23,650 bases of DNA from Crenarchaeota archaeon SCGC AAA471-B05 (GTDB lineage: Archaea > Thermoproteota > Thermoprotei > Gearchaeales > Gearchaeaceae), in assembly GCA_000380705.1 (NCBI GenBank), contig AQYM01000026.1, positions 48,186-71,835 on the forward strand, written 5' to 3'. Below the pieces are notes generated by a model. The model searched no databases and had not been told where the DNA came from. It saw nothing but the letters and a program-made list of their open reading frames with translations. This document shows, one piece after another, positions 7,639 to 14,682 of the stretch. The translations under genes and the position numbers were made by a program. The stretch's first letter is position 1; each line of letters starts with the position of its first letter.

Positions 7639-8263
7639 CCGTTGTTATTCCTCCTACTATTCCTCCTTTATTATTACATATTAAACCTAATTTAATAATT
7701 TTACTTCCTCTATTAACACTTCCATAATCTCCGTTTACGTTAAAAGTTTTCCTAAAAATTTCCAAGGTTTTTTCACTGAAATAGTTAGATGCAAGAAATC
7801 CCTTATCATTAACATACAAGAAGGATGCCAAGTATTGTTCTCCTTTAGGTAGAAAAGAAATATTTTTAACCTTTAAAACATCCTTAATTAAGTTTATTTC
7901 CTCTTCATTAAAATTAATATGTATAACCGCACCATTGGAATTTGCACTTATTAAATTACCCAAAGCGTTAAACTTAGATTTAAAAACTTCAACATTTTCA
8001 AAGTAGGGAGTCATTTTGTCCCTTTCTTCCTTTGTTGAATTCCACGGTAGCAATATACCCTTTTCGTTAAAGGCTACAAAAATTCCTATTAGACTACTTT
8101 CAGCTATTGTTGTTTCCTCAATTTCCACTTCTAAAATTTCCTTAAAAAATTCCTTAGTTTTTTGTGTCACTCCTTTTGGTAAAAAACAAACCTTATTTGT
8201 AGCTATGGAATATGCTCCTATGATTTCCATGTTAAATATAAAAGCTCTATCTATACCTCCCAT
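7589..8263 (-). CDS. eif6: Translation initiation factor aIF6
   Basis: This 224-residue anti-association factor binds the 50S subunit at L24/L14 and blocks joining with 30S. The family shows five quasi-identical alpha/beta repeats; here their starts are visible as 'IIGAYSIATNKVCFLPKG', 'LIGIFVAFNEKGILLPWN', 'NLISANSNGAVIH', 'YLASFLYVNDKGFLASN' and 'LGLICNNKGGIVGGITTG'. The length is normal. Four bases separate it from the rpl31e stop, and its 3' end overlaps the rpl18a coding region by about 50 bases. Confidence 0.93.
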   Translation of the reverse strand: MGGIDRAFIFNMEIIGAYSIATNKVCFLPKGVTQKTKEFFKEILEVEIEETTIAESSLIGIFVAFNEKGILLPWNSTKEERDKMTPYFENVEVFKSKFNALGNLISANSNGAVIHINFNEEEINLIKDVLKVKNISFLPKGEQYLASFLYVNDKGFLASNYFSEKTLEIFRKTFNVNGDYGSVNRGSKIIKLGLICNNKGGIVGGITTGVEIGKIDQIFFGKSS

Positions 8264-8267
8264 AAAT

Positions 8268-8603
8268 TTAAGCTGAAAAAACTAAAGCTCTTTCTTTGTT
8301 GGTTATTATAACTTTCACCTTTATTTTGCTGGGAGGTTTCTTAATTCCTCTTTTCCATATCTTTTCATTAACTTCTTGACTAACCCAAACTTCTTTTTGT
8401 TTGGTAAATCTTTTAACAAGTTCCTTAAGAAGTTTTATAGCCTTTTTACTTCTTTTATACAAAGGAGCCTTTTTGGCATTTCTTAGATTTATTGTCATTA
8501 TTCTTTCTTCTTTTATTGTTTCATCTTCTTCAAGTAAATCTTCAATTTTTACTGTTTTTTCTTCTTCAATTTTTTCTTTTTTTAACTCTTTTTCTTCACT
8601 CAT
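8268..8603 (-). CDS. rpl31e: Ribosomal protein L31e with N-terminal charged extension
   Basis: This is a large-subunit protein near the peptide exit tunnel. The family core starts near residue 33 ('ERIMTINLRNAKKAPLYKRS') and runs through 'KQKEVWVSQEVNEKIWKRG' and 'IKKPPSKIKVKVI'. About 32 residues before it, rich in Glu and Lys, form a highly charged and probably disordered extension; typical archaeal L31e is about 80-95 residues against 111 here. The ATG at 8603 overlaps the rpl39e TGA (ATGA), which supports this long start. Confidence 0.93.
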   Translation of the reverse strand: MSEEKELKKEKIEEEKTVKIEDLLEEDETIKEERIMTINLRNAKKAPLYKRSKKAIKLLKELVKRFTKQKEVWVSQEVNEKIWKRGIKKPPSKIKVKVIITNKERALVFSA

Positions 8604-8764
8604 GGTTTAATTGAAGAAGTACGCCAAGTTCTTCTTCTATTGTGTCTTCTTAATCTTTTTCCTCCAACCTTCGTCTTAGCTGTAACCCATATAGGAACAG
8701 GTTCTGCCAGTTTACTTTCCCTTGCTAATTTTTTCTTTCTATAAGAAGTTTTATTCCTGGCCAT
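8600..8764 (-). CDS. rpl39e: Ribosomal protein L39e
   Basis: This 54-codon gene was read directly from the minus strand. The protein begins 'MARNKTSYRKKKLARESK', continues 'PVPIWVTAKTK', and ends in the basic run 'RRHNRRRTWRTSSIKP'. This is the signature of L39e, a very basic protein lining the exit tunnel. Its ATG overlaps the pdcd5 stop by one base (TAATG, 8766-8762) and its TGA overlaps the rpl31e ATG. Size, composition and position between pdcd5 and rpl31e agree with crenarchaeal operons. Confidence 0.95.
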   Translation of the reverse strand: MARNKTSYRKKKLARESKLAEPVPIWVTAKTKVGGKRLRRHNRRRTWRTSSIKP

Positions 8765-9102
8765 TATTCTTTTTTATAAATCTTAAACTTTAATTCTTTT
8801 GTTGTTTGAATGGATCTTAATAATTCCTTTATTTGTTCATCAGTTAAAGGTTCCTTAATTCTTCCTGCCAATGCTAGTTGAACCAATTGCAATTCCAGTT
8901 GATTTATTAATTCAGGCTTAACAAGCTTAACTGTATTAATTCTATTTCTTGCTTCAGGCGTCAATATTCTTCGTAATATTTCTTCTTTCTTAATTTCAAA
9001 TTCTTTTCTCCTTCTTTCTTCTTCATAGGCTTCTTCAATTCTCCTTTTATACTCTTCAAGTTTTCTCCTTCTAATTTCCTCAAGTTCAATATCTTCCTCC
9101 AT
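8764..9102 (-). CDS. PDCD5-family DNA-binding protein
   Basis: This 112-residue protein has a highly charged N-terminal helix ('LEEIRRRKLEEYKRRIEEAY') and a three-helix core containing 'LRRILTPEARNRINTVKLVKPELINQLELQLVQLALAG' split over its helices, followed by 'PLTDEQIKELLRSI'. This matches the archaeal homologues of human PDCD5 (the TFAR19 family), a small helical protein reported to bind DNA and, in eukaryotes, the chaperonin CCT. The molecular role in archaea is unclear. It lies two bases after rps19e and overlaps rpl39e by one base. Confidence 0.92.
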   Translation of the reverse strand: MEEDIELEEIRRRKLEEYKRRIEEAYEEERRRKEFEIKKEEILRRILTPEARNRINTVKLVKPELINQLELQLVQLALAGRIKEPLTDEQIKELLRSIQTTKELKFKIYKKE

Positions 9103-9104
9103 TT

Positions 9105-9560
9105 TTACTTATACTTTACCAATGCGGGTATTTCCTTTACTAACTCATTATATAATTTATCAGCTATTTTATATAATAACGATTGTCCTTCGCTGGTTAA
9201 CACTCTTCCTTTAGGAGTTTTAGTAACATATCCCGCACTTTCCAGTTGTTGCAATATTTTTCTTATTATTGCTCCACTGGCTTTTACATGATGTTCTCTC
9301 CTTTTGCTAAACTTTTTCCTTCCTCCAAAAAGGACTCTTAAAGTTTTAACACTTACTGGTTGTAATAAATATACTTTTCTTAATATTGCAGCAGCTCTAA
9401 TATACCACCAATCATTTTGTATAGGCAATCTTTCTCTTGAAGGGGAAGTTTTTACAAATATAGACCATGGTGGAGGTTGAATTTCTTTAACATTTTCCTT
9501 TAAATATTTAGCCAATTCAGCTATGAATTTATCAGCAGGAATTATTTTAGGGTCTGTCAT
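9105..9560 (-). CDS. rps19e: Ribosomal protein S19e
   Basis: This 151-residue small-subunit protein, found in archaea and eukaryotes and needed for 40S/30S maturation, has a winged-helix-like fold. Diagnostic stretches are 'PPPWSIFVKTSPSRERLP', 'DWWYIRAAAILRKVYL', 'VSVKTLRVLFGGRK', 'HHVKASGAIIRKILQQLE' and 'VTKTPKGRVLTSEGQSLL'. It starts at ATG 9558-9560, 25 bases after the rnp4 stop. The AT-rich gap and the end of rnp4 hold TATA-like sequence (around 9570-9594), so a second promoter for the ribosomal part of the operon is possible. Confidence 0.96.
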   Translation of the reverse strand: MTDPKIIPADKFIAELAKYLKENVKEIQPPPWSIFVKTSPSRERLPIQNDWWYIRAAAILRKVYLLQPVSVKTLRVLFGGRKKFSKRREHHVKASGAIIRKILQQLESAGYVTKTPKGRVLTSEGQSLLYKIADKLYNELVKEIPALVKYK

Positions 9561-9585
9561 ATGAGTAAAAATTTAAATATTATTA

Positions 9586-9903
9586 CTAATATATTTTTCT
9601 TTCTACTTCTTTTCTAATAATTTTACCACAATCCAAGCAAGTAGTTATTATTTTAATTTTTTTTCCTTTTCCTTCGATTCGAATTCTTGCACCTTCAGGA
9701 GGTAATAATAAATTAAAACATCTTTTGCAGTATAGATTTCGGAAATTTTTAGGGAATTTTAAATTGAATCTTGTTTTAATTTTAAAAGCATGATAAACAC
9801 AGTTTTTAGAGAACTGTTTATTGATCTTATAATATTTTATAGCGTAATTTAACAAAATTTTAATCCTCTGCTTAGCCATATCTATTTGCTTAAATTTCTT
9901 CAC
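9586..9903 (-). CDS. rnp4: RNase P protein component Rpr2/Rpp21 (Rnp4)
   Basis: This 105-residue protein has two long N-terminal helices and a C-terminal zinc ribbon with Cys59-x-x-Cys62 ('YCKRC') and Cys89-x-x-Cys92 ('TCLDCG'). This plan is that of archaeal Rnp4, which together with Rnp1 supports the specificity domain of the RNase P RNA in trimming tRNA 5' ends. The start is GTG at 9903. It stands at the head of the translation operon and is divergent from tRNA-His 46 bases away. Confidence 0.85.
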   Translation of the reverse strand: MKKFKQIDMAKQRIKILLNYAIKYYKINKQFSKNCVYHAFKIKTRFNLKFPKNFRNLYCKRCFNLLLPPEGARIRIEGKGKKIKIITTCLDCGKIIRKEVERKIY

Positions 9904-9949
9904 AATAAAATTTTTTTAAAAATGTCTATTAAATAATTATTTTGAGAAT

Positions 9950-10023
9950 GGCCCGGATTGAGTAGCCTGGTAGCTCGTAGGCCTGTGGAGCCTATTGCAT
10001 GGGTTCAAATCCCATTCCGGGCC
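9950..10023 (+). tRNA. tRNA-His(GTG), with G-1 encoded
   Basis: A full cloverleaf can be folded. The acceptor stem is GCCCGGA/TCCGGGC (9951-9957 and 10016-10022) with an extra 5' G at 9950 facing discriminator C73 at 10023, the identity element of tRNA-His. The D arm is GAG...CTC, the anticodon stem TAGGC/GCCTA with loop CTGTGGA (anticodon GTG), and the T arm ATGGG-TTCAAAT-CCCAT. No CCA is encoded. The gene lies 39 bases before tRNA-Ala. Confidence 0.95.
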
Positions 10024-10062
10024 TATCGTTTTTATTTTACTTATTAAATTAATTTTATTGTA

Positions 10063-10134
10063 GGGCCGGTAGTTCAGTGGTAGAATGTCCGCTTCGCACG
10101 CGGAAGGTCGAGGGTTCGAATCCCTCCCGGTCCA
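10063..10134 (+). tRNA. tRNA-Ala(CGC)
   Basis: The acceptor stem GGGCCGG pairs with CCGGTCC and contains the G3:U70 wobble pair that identifies tRNA-Ala, with discriminator A at 10134. The anticodon stem is TCCGC/GCGGA with loop TTCGCAC (anticodon CGC). The T arm is GAGGG-TTCGAAT-CCCTC. No CCA and no intron are present. Confidence 0.95.
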
Positions 10135-10180
10135 TAAAAATGAGAACTTTTTGTAAAGTGATAAATTTTTAAAGTTTTTC

Positions 10181-10192
10181 TTTAAAATATAT
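10181..10192 (+). promoter_or_regulatory. TATA-like box of the aRF1-pyrH unit
   Basis: TTTAAAATATAT is centred about 30 bases before the aRF1 ATG at 10216, so the transcript would have only a few untranslated bases. It was found by eye; a second similar element lies at 10161-10173. Confidence 0.45.
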
Positions 10193-10215
10193 CACGTTTG
10201 ATAGGGCGATAATTC

Positions 10216-11448
10216 ATGAAAGAGGATAATACAAATGAGATAATAAAATTAAGGAGATTATTAAAGGAATTGAAGAGGAAGGAAGGTAAAGGAACAGAGT
10301 TAATTTCTTTATATATTCCTTCAGAAAGGCAAATGAGCGACGTATTAAATGTCCTAAAAAACGAATATTCTCAAGCAGGTAATATAAAAGATCGAAATAC
10401 GAGACATAATGTACAAGAGGCATTAACATCCATCATTCAAAGATTAAAATTATTTAATAAGGCTCCTCCAAATGGTTTAGTTGTATTTGCTGGATACGTA
10501 GATAAAGGAATACCTGGTGCTGAAGAATTTGAAATTTACCTAATAGAACCTCCATATCCTATTTATGTTTATTTATACCGTTGTGATTCACGTTTTCATA
10601 CTGAAATATTAGAAGAAAGTATTAAGATAGGTAAAAAATACGGTTTATTAGTAATGGATAAAGAAGAAGCATCCTTTGCAATAATTTATGGTAACAATAT
10701 AGAAATACTTGAAACGATTACATCAGGAATACCCGGTAAACATAGAGCAGGAGGACAGTCTGCAAGAAGGTTTGAAAGAGTTATTGAAGTGATGACCAAC
10801 GAATTTTATCATAGGATCGCTGAAAGGGCTGTAAAATATTTCCTTAAAGAAAATGTTATTGAAGGTTTGCTGGTAGGTGGACCGGGACCTACAAAAAATG
10901 AATTTCTTGATAAAGATTATTTACCTACTGATTTAAAGAAGAAGGTAATTGATGTTATAGATCTGGGTTATTCAGGCGAAGAAGGGATTTATGAATTGTT
11001 GGAAAGAGGTAAGGAAAGTTTACAAAAAGTTGAAATAGTAAAACAAAAGGATGAAATTTCTAATTTTTTGAGATATTTATCCGAGAATCCTAAACAAGTA
11101 AGCATAGGATTAAACGAGACTTTAGCAGCTTTGGATAAAAATATGCTTATAAAAATTTTGATACCTGAAGATTTGGAGATAATAAGAATTAAATATGAAT
11201 GTTTAAATTGCGGAAACAAAGATGAAATTCTTACTCATTCAGAGGAAATATTAAAAATAAAATCAGAATTAAAATGTAGTAAATGCAACTCTGTTAATTT
11301 ACGTACTGAAGAAATAAACGAAACTGATAATATTTTAGAAAAAGCGTTTGAAACAAAAACTGAGTTAATATTTTTAAGTAAAAATCTAAACGAAGCTTCC
11401 TCAATTAAAAAAAGCTTCGGAGGTATTGTAGGTATACTGAAATACTAA
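10216..11448 (+). CDS. prf1: Peptide chain release factor aRF1
   Basis: This 410-residue class I release factor reads stop codons and triggers peptide release. Domain 1 contains the stop-decoding motif, here 'NIKD' at 56-59 instead of the usual NIKS, and the conserved 'YRCDSRF' (121-127, YxCxxxF). Domain 2 has the catalytic 'GGQ' (179-181) in 'GKHRAGGQSARRFERV'. Domain 3 carries a zinc-binding minidomain with 'CLNCG' and 'CSKC'. Genes in this window end in all three standard stops, so a changed code is not indicated. Its stop overlaps the pyrH start by one base (TAATG at 11446-11450). Confidence 0.96.
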   Translation: MKEDNTNEIIKLRRLLKELKRKEGKGTELISLYIPSERQMSDVLNVLKNEYSQAGNIKDRNTRHNVQEALTSIIQRLKLFNKAPPNGLVVFAGYVDKGIPGAEEFEIYLIEPPYPIYVYLYRCDSRFHTEILEESIKIGKKYGLLVMDKEEASFAIIYGNNIEILETITSGIPGKHRAGGQSARRFERVIEVMTNEFYHRIAERAVKYFLKENVIEGLLVGGPGPTKNEFLDKDYLPTDLKKKVIDVIDLGYSGEEGIYELLERGKESLQKVEIVKQKDEISNFLRYLSENPKQVSIGLNETLAALDKNMLIKILIPEDLEIIRIKYECLNCGNKDEILTHSEEILKIKSELKCSKCNSVNLRTEEINETDNILEKAFETKTELIFLSKNLNEASSIKKSFGGIVGILKY

Positions 11449-12116
11449 TGAGAAAGATTGTCTTAAAAATAGGTGGGCATTTATTGGAAAGGCAATCATT
11501 TAAAAAATATTCGGAAATTTTAAATGAAGCAATTAAAATAAAAAAAGATTTGATAATTGTAGTAGGAGGAGGAGATAAAGCAAGAGAATTTATAAAAATT
11601 GGAAGAACTCTTGGTTTAAGTGAATCTTTTCTAGATTACTTAGGAATTTTAGTAAGTCATATTAACGCTTTAATTTTTCATCAATACCTTTCCAAATATA
11701 ATGAAATATATTTTGTCAAAGATCTGGATAGGCTAATAGAATTGGCTAATTTAAATAAAGCCATAATCTGTGGTGGCTTTTATCCTACGATTTCAACAAC
11801 TACAGTTGCATGTATGATTTCAGAGCTTGTTAACGGTGAATTATTGTACGCCACTAACGTTGAAGGTATATATGATAAGGATCCAAAAAAATTTAAAGAT
11901 GCGAAACTTTATGCTAGAATTCATATCGATGAACTTATTAAGATTTTTGAAAAAAATCAAGAATTTTATGCTGGTGGTTACAAATTATTCGATTTACAAT
12001 CATTACAAATAATAAAAAGATCAAAAATTCCTGTTAGAGTATTTAACGGAGAAAATGCAGAAAATATTTTAAAAGCCATAAAAAATGAAAATATAGGGAC
12101 AATAATATATTATTAA
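11448..12116 (+). CDS. pyrH: Uridylate (UMP) kinase, archaeal type
   Basis: This 222-residue enzyme of the amino acid kinase fold phosphorylates UMP to UDP in pyrimidine synthesis. Motifs are 'KIVLKIGGHLL' (3-13), 'IVVGGGDKAREFIKIGRTLG' (37-56), 'GGFYPTISTTTVACMISELV', 'LLYATNVEGIYDKDPKKFKD', and the C-terminal 'RSKIPVRVFNGENAENILKA' followed by 'IGTIIYY'. The length and 'YDKDPKK' fit archaeal PyrH better than isopentenyl phosphate kinase or aspartokinase. It is translationally coupled to aRF1 and ends 6 bases before tRNA-Leu, which may be co-transcribed. Confidence 0.9.
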   Translation: MRKIVLKIGGHLLERQSFKKYSEILNEAIKIKKDLIIVVGGGDKAREFIKIGRTLGLSESFLDYLGILVSHINALIFHQYLSKYNEIYFVKDLDRLIELANLNKAIICGGFYPTISTTTVACMISELVNGELLYATNVEGIYDKDPKKFKDAKLYARIHIDELIKIFEKNQEFYAGGYKLFDLQSLQIIKRSKIPVRVFNGENAENILKAIKNENIGTIIYY

Positions 12117-12122
12117 TTAGGA

Positions 12123-12209
12123 GCAGGGGTTCCCGAGCCAGGTCTAAGGGGCGGGACTCAAGATCCCGTGGCTTAAAGGCCAGCGTGGGTTCAAATCCCA
12201 CCCCCTGCA
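12123..12209 (+). tRNA. tRNA-Leu(CAA)
   Basis: This is a class II tRNA with a long variable arm. The acceptor GCAGGGG pairs with CCCCTGC, and the discriminator is A at 12209. The anticodon stem is CGGGA/TCCCG with loop CTCAAGA (anticodon CAA). The variable arm TGGC-TTAAAG-GCCA folds as a hairpin, and the T arm is GTGGG-TTCAAAT-CCCAC. No CCA is encoded. Its last 19 bases are also the antisense of the 3' end of the TFB-like gene. Confidence 0.95.
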
Positions 12210-12943
12210 TTTTTTATTAAAAATTCTTTAATTATTTCTTCTGTACATTTCCCTTTTATTCTTTCGCATAACCTTTTATATGTTCTCTTTATCTTCCTTA
12301 GATCTTTATTATAAATTAAAGCGATATCTTTTAGTGATAAATTCTTAAATCTTTTTTGTCCGATTATTTTAAATATTAATGCTTTCTTAAAATTTAATTT
12401 GGTATAAATATTTATTTTCCTTTCAAATTCTTTATATCTTCTAAAGAGATTATTTTTGGAGATCCCTAAAAACTTAGCAACTTTTTCAAAAGATATAGGA
12501 ATATTATTTTTTCGACAGTAATAAATTATAGATATGCCTAAAAAAATTTCTTCTATTCCACTATAATTTAAAAATACTTTACAGATATTAATATATTCTT
12601 TTGCTTTATTTATTATTCTTTGACTTATTAAATGGTTTTCTCTATTTTCTTCTCTTATAATTTTTATTATTTCTTTAGTATTCTTTATTTCTTCATATTT
12701 TATTTTGTATAAGATTTTATTATTTATTTTATTTTTAAATTTTTGAGGTATTTTTAATTCTAAAAATATTTTAGAAAAATTTTTATCTTTTCTTTTTATA
12801 GTTTTCTTTTTTATCTCTTCGTTCGTAAAACTTGTGGTTGAAAAAATTATATTATCACTAACCAGTCCGCATTGAATACATACCAAGTATTTTGAATTTA
12901 TAGTTCTCTTTAATTCCGAACCGCAATTATCACATTTAAGCAT
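12191..12943 (-). CDS. Divergent transcription factor B (TFIIB-like)
   Basis: This 250-residue protein has an N-terminal zinc ribbon with Cys4-x-x-Cys7 and Cys22-x-x-Cys25 ('CDNCG', 'CIQCG'), then a basic linker, and a helical region resembling TFIIB cyclin repeats ('GIEEIFLGISIIYYCRKNNI', 'ISFEKVAKFLGISKNNLFRR'). TFB recruits RNA polymerase to TBP-bound promoters. It is shorter than typical TFB (about 300) and the second repeat is poorly conserved, so this is a specialised paralogue rather than the housekeeping factor. It overlaps the upstream small HTH gene by 8 bases. The last codons ('AGGGI') are encoded by the antisense of tRNA-Leu. It lies directly after the pilus operon, but with its own promoter. 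Confidence 0.72.
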   Translation of the reverse strand: MLKCDNCGSELKRTINSKYLVCIQCGLVSDNIIFSTTSFTNEEIKKKTIKRKDKNFSKIFLELKIPQKFKNKINNKILYKIKYEEIKNTKEIIKIIREENRENHLISQRIINKAKEYINICKVFLNYSGIEEIFLGISIIYYCRKNNIPISFEKVAKFLGISKNNLFRRYKEFERKINIYTKLNFKKALIFKIIGQKRFKNLSLKDIALIYNKDLRKIKRTYKRLCERIKGKCTEEIIKEFLIKNAGGGI

Positions 12944-13145
12944 TACTTCCTTCTAAAAAATATATCGTTTTATAGGAGAGTCTTTTATATTTAACTCCTG
13001 GCATTTTAATTAAGTATTGACTAATTTTTTGCGGAGTAGCTTCGATACCTTTAGCTAAAAGATAAGCTGCTATATCTTCTGCTGTAGCCTTTTTTAGCTC
13101 AAGTAACGATTTGTAAAGCGCTGCTTTAAAGTATAGGCTATCCAT
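12936..13145 (-). CDS. Small winged-helix-like protein
   Basis: This 69-residue protein starts at ATG 13143-13145; a TTG lies one codon further up. The sequence 'FKAALYKSLLELKKATAEDIAAYLLAKG' followed by 'TPQKISQYLIKMPGVKYKRL' and 'KTIYFLEG' looks like a compact winged helix: three helices with a C-terminal hairpin. I do not recognise a named family. It overlaps the TFB-like gene by 10 bases and is probably translated with it; a DNA-binding partner or regulator role is inferred. A strong TATA-like box lies about 22 bases upstream. Confidence 0.65.
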   Translation of the reverse strand: MDSLYFKAALYKSLLELKKATAEDIAAYLLAKGIEATPQKISQYLIKMPGVKYKRLSYKTIYFLEGSNA

Positions 13146-13163
13146 CAAAAAATATTATTAAAA

Positions 13164-13174
13164 ATATATAAAAG
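13164..13174 (-). promoter_or_regulatory. TATA-like box of the HTH-TFB pair
   Basis: The minus strand reads CTTTTATATATTTTT across 13160-13174, centred about 22 bases before the ATG at 13145 and immediately after the stop of the last pilus gene (13179). It suggests that the HTH-TFB pair is transcribed separately. The T-rich stretch that follows on the same strand (13147-13164) could also end pilus operon transcripts. Confidence 0.5.
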
Positions 13175-13178
13175 CCCT

Positions 13179-13610
13179 CTAAGGATTTTCTTCTATAATA
13201 ATTAAATTGTTTCTTAAATCGTATCTTAAATATAGTTTATTAATTTGCTTGTTTATCTCTTTATATTTAAAATTCACGTAATACTCTATTTTATTCTTAC
13301 TCATTCCTTTTATTATTTTATTAGGATCGTATAAAACAATACTAATGTTTTTACTGCACTCTACTGTATTATTATAGACTTTAATCCATGTAAAAGGAGG
13401 TAACTTAATTATTAAAATTGTAGAAGAAGATGGATTTCCGTAAATTTCTTGGATTGAATTGTTTAACTCAATTAAAGCAATTTCCAAGGTTTTTTCTGAA
13501 GTAATATTATTGTATAAATATATTACTTGGGATCCAAAGATAAACGTTATTCCTATTATTATAAGTAAACTTAAAGTAACTAAAAAACTATTTATTATCT
13601 CACTATTCAT
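13179..13610 (-). CDS. Membrane-anchored pseudopilin-like protein (pilus operon gene 10)
   Basis: This 143-residue protein begins with 'MNSEIINSFLVTLSLLIII' leading into one N-terminal membrane helix (about 6-30), then an extracellular, strand-rich domain with several N-x-S/T sites. The short polar lead, an early Glu and a long hydrophobic helix resemble TadE/pseudopilin N-termini, but no clear processing site is visible. Its ATG overlaps the upstream stop (ATGA). It is the last gene of the pilus operon. No family is recognised; a minor-subunit role is inferred from context. Confidence 0.65.
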   Translation of the reverse strand: MNSEIINSFLVTLSLLIIIGITFIFGSQVIYLYNNITSEKTLEIALIELNNSIQEIYGNPSSSTILIIKLPPFTWIKVYNNTVECSKNISIVLYDPNKIIKGMSKNKIEYYVNFKYKEINKQINKLYLRYDLRNNLIIIEENP

Positions 13611-14272
13611 GCCAAAAGCCAGAATATTATTCCAAAATTGTTAGATATTTTAATTAGTAGTTTATTGCTATATTTATTTTCGGTTATTATTATAAATTTA
13701 TTATGTGATACTAAAACTAATGAATTAATTTTATAACCATTATAATAAGTTTCTATATAATAGTTGTTAAAGAAATTTTTCTTAAAATATGTTAAAATTA
13801 TAATCTCGACTTTATAATAAACATTTTCACTCTCATTAGCTATAAATGTTTCATTAGCTATTATTGTTAAAGTAACATTAAACAAAATTTGGTTATCATA
13901 TAAACAATAAACAGAGAAAAAAGAAGTTTGTCCTTTATTATCGTTGTTGTTGATGAATATTTCTGCTCTTTCTTTATTTTTTGTTATTTTTTCTGCTTTA
14001 TTAAAAGAATTATTTAAATATTCGTTAGCTTTCGTTTCTGCAATTTTGGCTAAATATTTGGTATTATTTTCATTTATATTGGGATCAAAAGTGATTTGTG
14101 TACCGTATGCAGCTGCTTGGATGCAAAAATAAGATATATTTATTTCTTTAAGGAATATTTCTTCTTTATTTATAGTTTTTATGTTTAACGTTGTAAAATA
14201 AAAGGAAGAAAGAATAATTATTACACTTATGATAGCTGAAATAGGAATTAATACTTGACCTCTTTTACTCAT
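13607..14272 (-). CDS. Pilin-like protein with class III-type signal (pilus operon gene 9)
   Basis: I place the start at ATG 14272, giving 221 residues, because it overlaps the upstream TGA as ATGA; another ATG lies four codons upstream at 14284. The N-terminus 'MSKRGQVLIPISAIISVIII' shows the KRG|Q pattern of archaeal type IV pilin-like signals, cut before the hydrophobic helix by a prepilin peptidase. The rest is extracellular, AT-rich and Asn-rich with many N-glycosylation sequons. No named family is recognised. It is probably a minor pilin or pseudopilin of the operon. Confidence 0.65.
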   Translation of the reverse strand: MSKRGQVLIPISAIISVIIILSSFYFTTLNIKTINKEEIFLKEINISYFCIQAAAYGTQITFDPNINENNTKYLAKIAETKANEYLNNSFNKAEKITKNKERAEIFINNNDNKGQTSFFSVYCLYDNQILFNVTLTIIANETFIANESENVYYKVEIIILTYFKKNFFNNYYIETYYNGYKINSLVLVSHNKFIIITENKYSNKLLIKISNNFGIIFWLLA

Positions 14273-14682
14273 TTGCTTATGCATAATACAATAATTAACA
14301 TATTAACATACTCAGTTCCGTTTTTACCATTTAATATAACATATGCTGAATCACATTTTTTTGGATCAAAGTTATCTCTTTGATGGTACCATATCAAATT
14401 TAAGTCTTCATCGTAAATTTCAATTTTATATCCATATTCTAGCGGTATAGTTTTTTCTAAGAAATTAATTAACCTATTATATTTCATTTCATAAACGTCT
14501 CCTATTATATTGGTCTGAATTAAAAAAGAGAGTATACCTGAAGCTATTTCTTTATTATCGGTCTTTTTATCCAAATTAATTGAGTTAATTTGGAGATAGT
14601 TAGAACTGACAATTAAAGAACTAAATATTATAAAACTTGCTAAAATAGCCTCTATTATTCTCGCTTGAGCTTCCCTACTCAT
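14269..14682 (-). CDS. TadE/pseudopilin-like protein (pilus operon gene 8)
   Basis: The protein has 137 residues. The N-terminus 'MSREAQARIIEAILASFIIF' has a short charged lead and an early Glu before one membrane helix (about 9-29), reminiscent of the Glu in TadE and type IV pilin helices. The outer domain is short with two cysteines ('KKCDSAY', 'LIIVLCISK') that might form a disulfide. Starts and stops overlap its neighbours by 4-8 bases. Function is inferred from the operon only. Confidence 0.65.
   Translation of the reverse strand: MSREAQARIIEAILASFIIFSSLIVSSNYLQINSINLDKKTDNKEIASGILSFLIQTNIIGDVYEMKYNRLINFLEKTIPLEYGYKIEIYDEDLNLIWYHQRDNFDPKKCDSAYVILNGKNGTEYVNMLIIVLCISK

Noticed and set aside
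9950..10023. tRNA-Met or another tRNA with an eight-pair acceptor stem
   Set aside because: The anticodon loop reads CTGTGGA (GTG), and the extra G pairs with C73 as in tRNA-His.
10381..10395. Stop codon reassignment implied by NIKD in aRF1
   Set aside because: TAA, TAG and TGA all end well-recognised proteins at expected lengths in this window.
11448..12116. Isopentenyl phosphate kinase or aspartokinase-like enzyme
   Set aside because: 'YDKDPKK', the length of 222 and the C-terminal 'RSKIPVRVFNGENAEN' fit archaeal UMP kinase better.
14272..14284. Upstream ATG at 14284 as start of pilus gene 9
   Set aside because: ATG 14272 overlaps the upstream stop as ATGA and gives a shorter, standard KRG-type signal.
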